Source: Cryptomeria japonica (Eukaryota; Streptophyta; Pinopsida; Cupressales; Cupressaceae). From it: DNA of 64,000 nucleotides. The stretch is from positions 240,215,832-240,279,831 of the forward strand of contig NC_081409.1 of the NCBI RefSeq assembly GCF_030272615.1, read 5' to 3'. A program made the translations under genes and the position numbers. The notes under the pieces were generated by a model, which made no database searches, was not told where the DNA came from, and was given only the letters and a program-made list of their open reading frames with translations. Below are positions 59,565-64,000 of this stretch, one piece after another; positions within the stretch are counted from its first letter, which is position 1; each line of letters starts with the position of its first letter.

Positions 59565-60310
59565 AACTCAACTGTCAAAATGAAGAAATTGTATTGTTAA
59601 GGAGAAATAGTGTATTATATATCGATCTCACAAAAACAACTCTATGAGGTCTCCATTAAGGATTCTAAGGTAAAATATGGTTTGACCACATCCACCAAGA
59701 ATATGATAGGGGAAAACCTAGATGACATCAAATTTTCATGTTTTCTCTTATCTTCAGATCTAGAATTTTGCATGAGGACAAGATCCCTAATTTGAATCTC
59801 TCTTTTGATAACCCTATTATCAAAGAGATATTTCATTTTTGTTTCCTTAACAAACTTCTCTCATGGGCCATCCTTTTTGTTTCTTCAACATTTATCAACT
59901 CATTCACTCTTTGGAAAATGGCACTTTCTTCTTTCCCTTCATCTATCACAGTAGTTTATAGATTGATAATTCAAATTTTATTGACAATTTTGCCTGCAAC
60001 TAAATAATAAATAATAACTCAAATGGACTCTGACTAGTAGAATTTATGTAAGTTATTCTATCTACCCAAATACAAATATTAGTTTATCATCCCATATTTT
60101 ACGATTTGCATCCAAAGTTTTCTTGATAATATTCATGTGCTTTTCTTACTAGACTCAATCATCCATTTTCCTATGAATGATAAGGGGATGAAAGTGTTAA
60201 TGATATCTAGTATTGAGAGTATATATCAACAAAATTATGAGACCTAAAACACATAGAATCATTAGTAATTATTATTGAGCATGCCAAACTTGGTTTAGAA
60301 AATCAACCAC
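59565..60310 (-). pseudogene. Decayed gypsy integrase, host of copia and Sirevirus-like insertions
   Basis: The minus strand reads, from 60310 downwards, a decayed core end (TLSSPYHS, ENG), KLWVDRI-like (CIWVDRITYINST), QSPFELL, then ORF 59836-59642: MKYLFDNRVIKREIQIRDLV, followed by FSPIIFLVDVVKPYFTLES, the usual integrase C-terminal pattern. It resembles the fragment at 2300-3150. The copia joins it at 59560 and the Sirevirus-like LTR cuts it near 60311. Confidence 0.75.
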
Positions 60311-61454
60311 TGCTTTTGATATAGCATTTTTGGAATCAAGGAACACTAAGAGGGCCCAGGGTGAATCAGTGTTCTGCAATCTTTAACATTATAAATCTGA
60401 TTCTTCAACCATCTAATGCAAATTAACAAAAGAAAGATGTAAAAACATATGACAAGCATCCACAACACCACAATGCTAGATTTATATGTGGAAAATCCAG
60501 TTAAGGGAAAAACCATAGTGGAAACACACCCACAATGAGATAATACCCTGTTAGGAGTAGGTGAAATATTACAATGGGAATGCACATGCATTCAAGCACA
60601 CTACCTAGAGCTCACTGCTCAAAATTACAATAAGGGCTACAACCCGAAAGGCTCACTACCTTACAAAAGGATTACAAAAGGTACAAGAAGGTTTGAACTA
60701 TTGAATATTATCAACAAATGCCTGAGTATAGTTCTGGATAAGCACAAAACACATATTCTTACTTTGCTCTACTACTCTACTCTGTTCTAATATTTTGCAT
60801 CATACCAGAGCACAAATATTTCAACCGTGCACGTGAAACTACACACAGTTGCTCATACTCACTTTCCACATAATCATCGATATAAAAAATGATCAAATCA
60901 ATCAGTCTTATATATCCGTAGCATCAATTTAAGTTTGTTTCATGTCGGCTCAAAAACCGCATAACACACAAATGAAACGTGTTACCCAAAGTTGGCTCAA
61001 TCTGATCCAAAACAACCAAGCGAACCAAAATAAATTGTCCACACAGTTCCCACATGTCGTCTCAACATCGTCAAACATGCAAACAACTGCCAAAATCACT
61101 CTGCATGACCCACACAACGAATATTCACATGTTACTGCTGATAACCACTGTTCTAGCAAAAAAAATTGACTACGGGATCTTCCAATTCACTTAATACTCA
61201 ACATTGGAGGCCATACACCTGGAATAAGGTCATTTACACATCCATAATGCATCTTTGAGATCTGTAAAGAAAAATACACAGTACAAATGATCCGCTAACC
61301 AACAAAATGTATACTATATCAGATACATTGTTCTTCTCACCGGACCTCAAACAATCTCCCGATATGAATGAATTATGACTTGCAGATAGAATATTTGACA
61401 CTAGTTTCCATCAATGATAACATTTAAACATCAATGTAGTGTCTCTTGCCAACA
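60311..61454 (-). repeat. 3' LTR of a Sirevirus-like element
   Basis: The right end (minus start TGTTGGCAAGAG at 61454) is preceded by the polypurine tract CAAAGGGGGAGAT. The left end is placed at TGCTTTTG because gypsy integrase sequence runs up to it; the exact base is uncertain and no target duplication can be checked. It contains the G-run/TGAATCA block near 60355-60370 and GTTAGG-type repeats, as in 17210-18755 and 23108-24588. Confidence 0.7.
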
Positions 61455-61620
61455 ATCTCCCCCTTTGGCATTGATGGCAACACTTAGTGAAAAATGACTA
61501 AGTGTCGTACCAAAACCAAGATATATACATTGCAACCAAAAATCTGATTACCAGACTCCAAAAATCAACACTCCCTCTAAGATCACAATTCTTCACTCCT
61601 CTTCTCTCCCCCTTTGACAT
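61455..61620 (-). other. Duplicated polypurine tract
   Basis: Minus-strand CAAAGGGGGAGAT occurs next to the LTR (61455-61467) and again as CAAAGGGGGAGAG at about 61604-61616. Multiple polypurine tracts are a known trait of Sireviruses, a copia lineage. Confidence 0.7.
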
Positions 61621-61689
61621 CAATGGAAAAGGTAGGATACCGAAAACCAAAAATCCAAGCCAAAAATGCTATTTACATATACACAATCC

Positions 61690-64000
61690 TCTTATACTCA
61701 CAAAAATTTGAAGATGTCTGCAAAAGAATTCTTCAATGAATTTAGGCGGTTATCCCAACCTTTTTTTAGGCTCTCCAAAACATTTATAATCCCACTGAAC
61801 AAGTATGCAAGTGCCTCTATCAACTTGAGATCTGTTGTCTCCTTGGATTTCATGGCACTTTGTGTATTTTCAAGACCACTAATCATGATATCCAACTTGG
61901 GAGTAATGAGACTCCTAAGTTCACAGACTCTGCCAATTATTTTCTCTTTTTTCCAGACTCAAACTCCTGATTTTATCCAGCAAAGATATCACTTGGTCTT
62001 TGTGACTGCTCAAGGAGACTAATAAAGGATCAAATGATTAAGACATCTGTGCAAGTTGATCATCATGCTCTTTAGCCTTTTTCTCAATATCCATAGTGAA
62101 TTTAGATAATAATAAACATGACTTATATATATTTCCTCCTTCAGATAGACTATCCTGAATGCCCTTTACACACGTATCTAGAGTGACTCTGTCATCGATA
62201 TTCATCTTCTTCAATGTCTGAAGCCTTTTTGCATTAAACTCATTTTGGACCTTCTCTTTAGCAGATTTTTCAAAGAATTGAAAGTGACTATCCACGGGGT
62301 TAATTAATCTTTTCAATTTCCCGGATGGAGTATCTGATGAGTCCTTCTGAAATGATGGAATGAGTTTCTCTAGTACATCAGACACCATATTAAGAAACTC
62401 ACCATCCTCTGTGTGGGATTTAAGAAAGTCCTCACTGGCTTTCACTTGAGCAAATGCTACCAACTTGAGAGCCTAGATAGGGGACAAAGAAGCTAGGTTG
62501 ATGGGGCCTTGTGTGAATTATGGATCCTCTACATGGATCTACTTCCCCTTTACTGATTTCTTAGTGTCTCTTTCCTCAACTTCAACCTCAACCTTGACCT
62601 CTACCTATTCCACTTCAACATTCTTCTCTGCATATGCTTCCTTTTCAAGAACCAGAGGGTTATCAATCATGTCCTTACCCTCATATGCTTTTCTTGCATC
62701 CTCTCCACCTTTGTCAACTGCATCTTTAGATCTAACTTATTCCAGATCAACAGTCTGGACATCTGGGGCACAAGTCTCATTCATCTGCACTTCCGAATTA
62801 GTGTCACCTTGTTCTTTTGCCTGATTTACTTCATATCGATTATTTGATAAAACTTTTGTCAAAATATTTTATGTTTCCTTAGAAACTTCATCAATTTTAC
62901 TAAACATGATCTTGTTTACTCTGTGCTTACTTTTGAATTCATTCTTGGCTAACTGAAGTAATATGTCTATCTCTTCCTTAGAAATAACTGAATGGATATT
63001 AACTAATACATATTCTTTCAAGTTCTCATCTTCCTTATTTGTTATTTGTCTTCTAGCATCCAAAAAGTCATACAAGCTCTTGGGTATGACTGTCATTGAT
63101 TCAATTAGAGCTTTTCTATATACATTTTATTATTCTACGGTTGCTTCCTCTAGAGTTCTTTTACCGGATTCATCAAAAATTTCATACCACTCTGATAGTG
63201 GCTTTAGATTACCATTCCTAACACCTTCATTAACAATCTCACTCAAGGTTACTTTTCAAGGATATGGGAGGCTTAACTTCGAGTTTACCTTTCCTTAGAG
63301 CCTCATCAAGTTTAGATTTAGATTTCTTACCAGATTTAGATCCACCAGATGGCTTCTACTTAGAGATCTTGGTGACCTTAGCAACTTTTGTTTTGACTTC
63401 CTTGACTACTTCATTTGACTTTGTCTCCTCTTTATCAACAAGAATCAATAATTGGGCTTGTCATTGCTTCCTCTTTCCTTCACCAGATAGTTTAGGTGAA
63501 TTAACATGTTTCTGACCACTGGAGGAGGGTACAGAGCTCTTTGGTTGCTTTGGCTTAGGAACATGGGCTTCCCATTTAGCCTTCTTAGACTTGACTACAT
63601 CTTCTTTCAGAATGATTTTCTCTCTAGCTCTCTGGACTGCCTCTTTGGTGATCCCCATGCTTTCTGCCAGCTTCTCTACCTCCTTCCTCACCTTCTTTTA
63701 AATATCTAGCTTCTTGAACTTAGAGTGTAAGTCCAAGCTCTTCTACTTGTATGTTCCAAACCTTTCTTCAGTAGATTCCATCGATTTTCTTAGTAAGTGT
63801 TGAGCATATGCATCAAGAATGTGTCCTTCCACCTCATACCCCATGGGCATGATCCATGATGTTTTGGGCTCCACAACTTCCATAAAATAGATTGTATTTT
63901 CATACTTCTCCAGTATCTCCTTAGGAGTTCTCTCCCTGCTCCACATCATGCTCTTGAAAGTCTTGAAGTATCCCCAAAGAATACCATTCCGGACTGTAGA
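61690..64000 (-). pseudogene. Long 3' ORF of the Sirevirus-like element (envelope-position gene), partial
   Basis: The minus strand carries over 700 codons of coding-like sequence between the unseen pol and the polypurine tract; it starts outside the window. 63949-63461 stays in one frame (RERTPKEILEKYENTIYF, GYEVEGHILDAYAQHLLRKS, MGITKEAVQRAREKI). After a frameshift near 63260 another frame runs to about 62038 (IPKSLYDFLDARRQI, VNIHSVISKEEIDILLQLA, SDVLEKLIPSFQKDSSD, IQDSLSEGGNIYKSCLLL), then decayed sequence to 61698. It is rich in Lys and Glu with likely coiled coils and no clear membrane segment in the visible part. Many stops again fit lost CAA or CAG. Function is unknown; some Sireviruses have an extra ORF here. 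Confidence 0.7.

Overview
This window looks like intergenic DNA from a seed plant with a very large, repeat-dominated nuclear genome. Conifer or other gymnosperm is my guess from the mix of old Ty3/gypsy, Ty1/copia and long L1-type LINEs, but nothing here proves it. I see no intact host gene, tRNA, rRNA or CRISPR array. Almost everything I can identify is a transposable element or its debris, and every coding region carries stop codons or frameshifts.

Layout. 1-570: tail of a chromovirus integrase (+). 1450-4085: decayed gypsy RT/integrase (-). 7114-13415: a LINE (LINE-A, -) with a 15-base poly(A) tail, an (AC)65 microsatellite and a long region past its RNase H. 13450-29500: mostly noncoding repeats. 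These include a ~1.33-kb repeat present alone at ~15610-16860 and in tandem at 22240-27350, a solo LTR at 17210-18755 (TSD GTTGT), and a two-level nest at 22864-25104 (TSD TTAGT) holding 23108-24588 (TSD CTGGA). 29514-42779: a full-length LINE (LINE-B, +) bounded by 17-bp TSDs. It carries ORF1 (DUF4283 plus zinc knuckle), endonuclease, RT, zf-RVT, RNase H and a further ~550-codon ORF (ORF3). Its RT is split by a 5.27-kb piece of a different gypsy element (32576-37841, -) consisting of one LTR, a PBS, a long leader and gag.

46776-59559 is a copia-type element (-) with ~310-bp LTRs, gag and protease but no integrase core or RT. It contains two later insertions: a complete chromovirus (47397-55279, +, 1.6-kb LTRs, TSD GATCT, C-terminal chromodomain) and a solo LTR (55691-57246, TSD GGTGG). 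The copia itself lies in an older gypsy (-) whose integrase continues at 59565-60310. That gypsy is cut again at ~60311 by a Sirevirus-like element (-), whose 3' LTR, duplicated polypurine tract and long 3' ORF run to the end of the window.

The window therefore gives a readable order of events: old gypsy, then copia, then chromovirus and solo LTR; and LINE-B, then a partial gypsy. The most interesting signals are (1) the extra 3' ORF in LINE-B, held in one frame and broken only by stops that single C-to-T changes would explain; (2) a gypsy fragment joined to LINE-B by a 20-bp duplication, with an LTR at only one end; (3) 24 copies of a CAGACGCG motif in a gypsy leader; (4) the long 3' ORF of the Sirevirus-like element; (5) in-frame stops that nearly all look like deaminated CAG, CAA or CGA codons.
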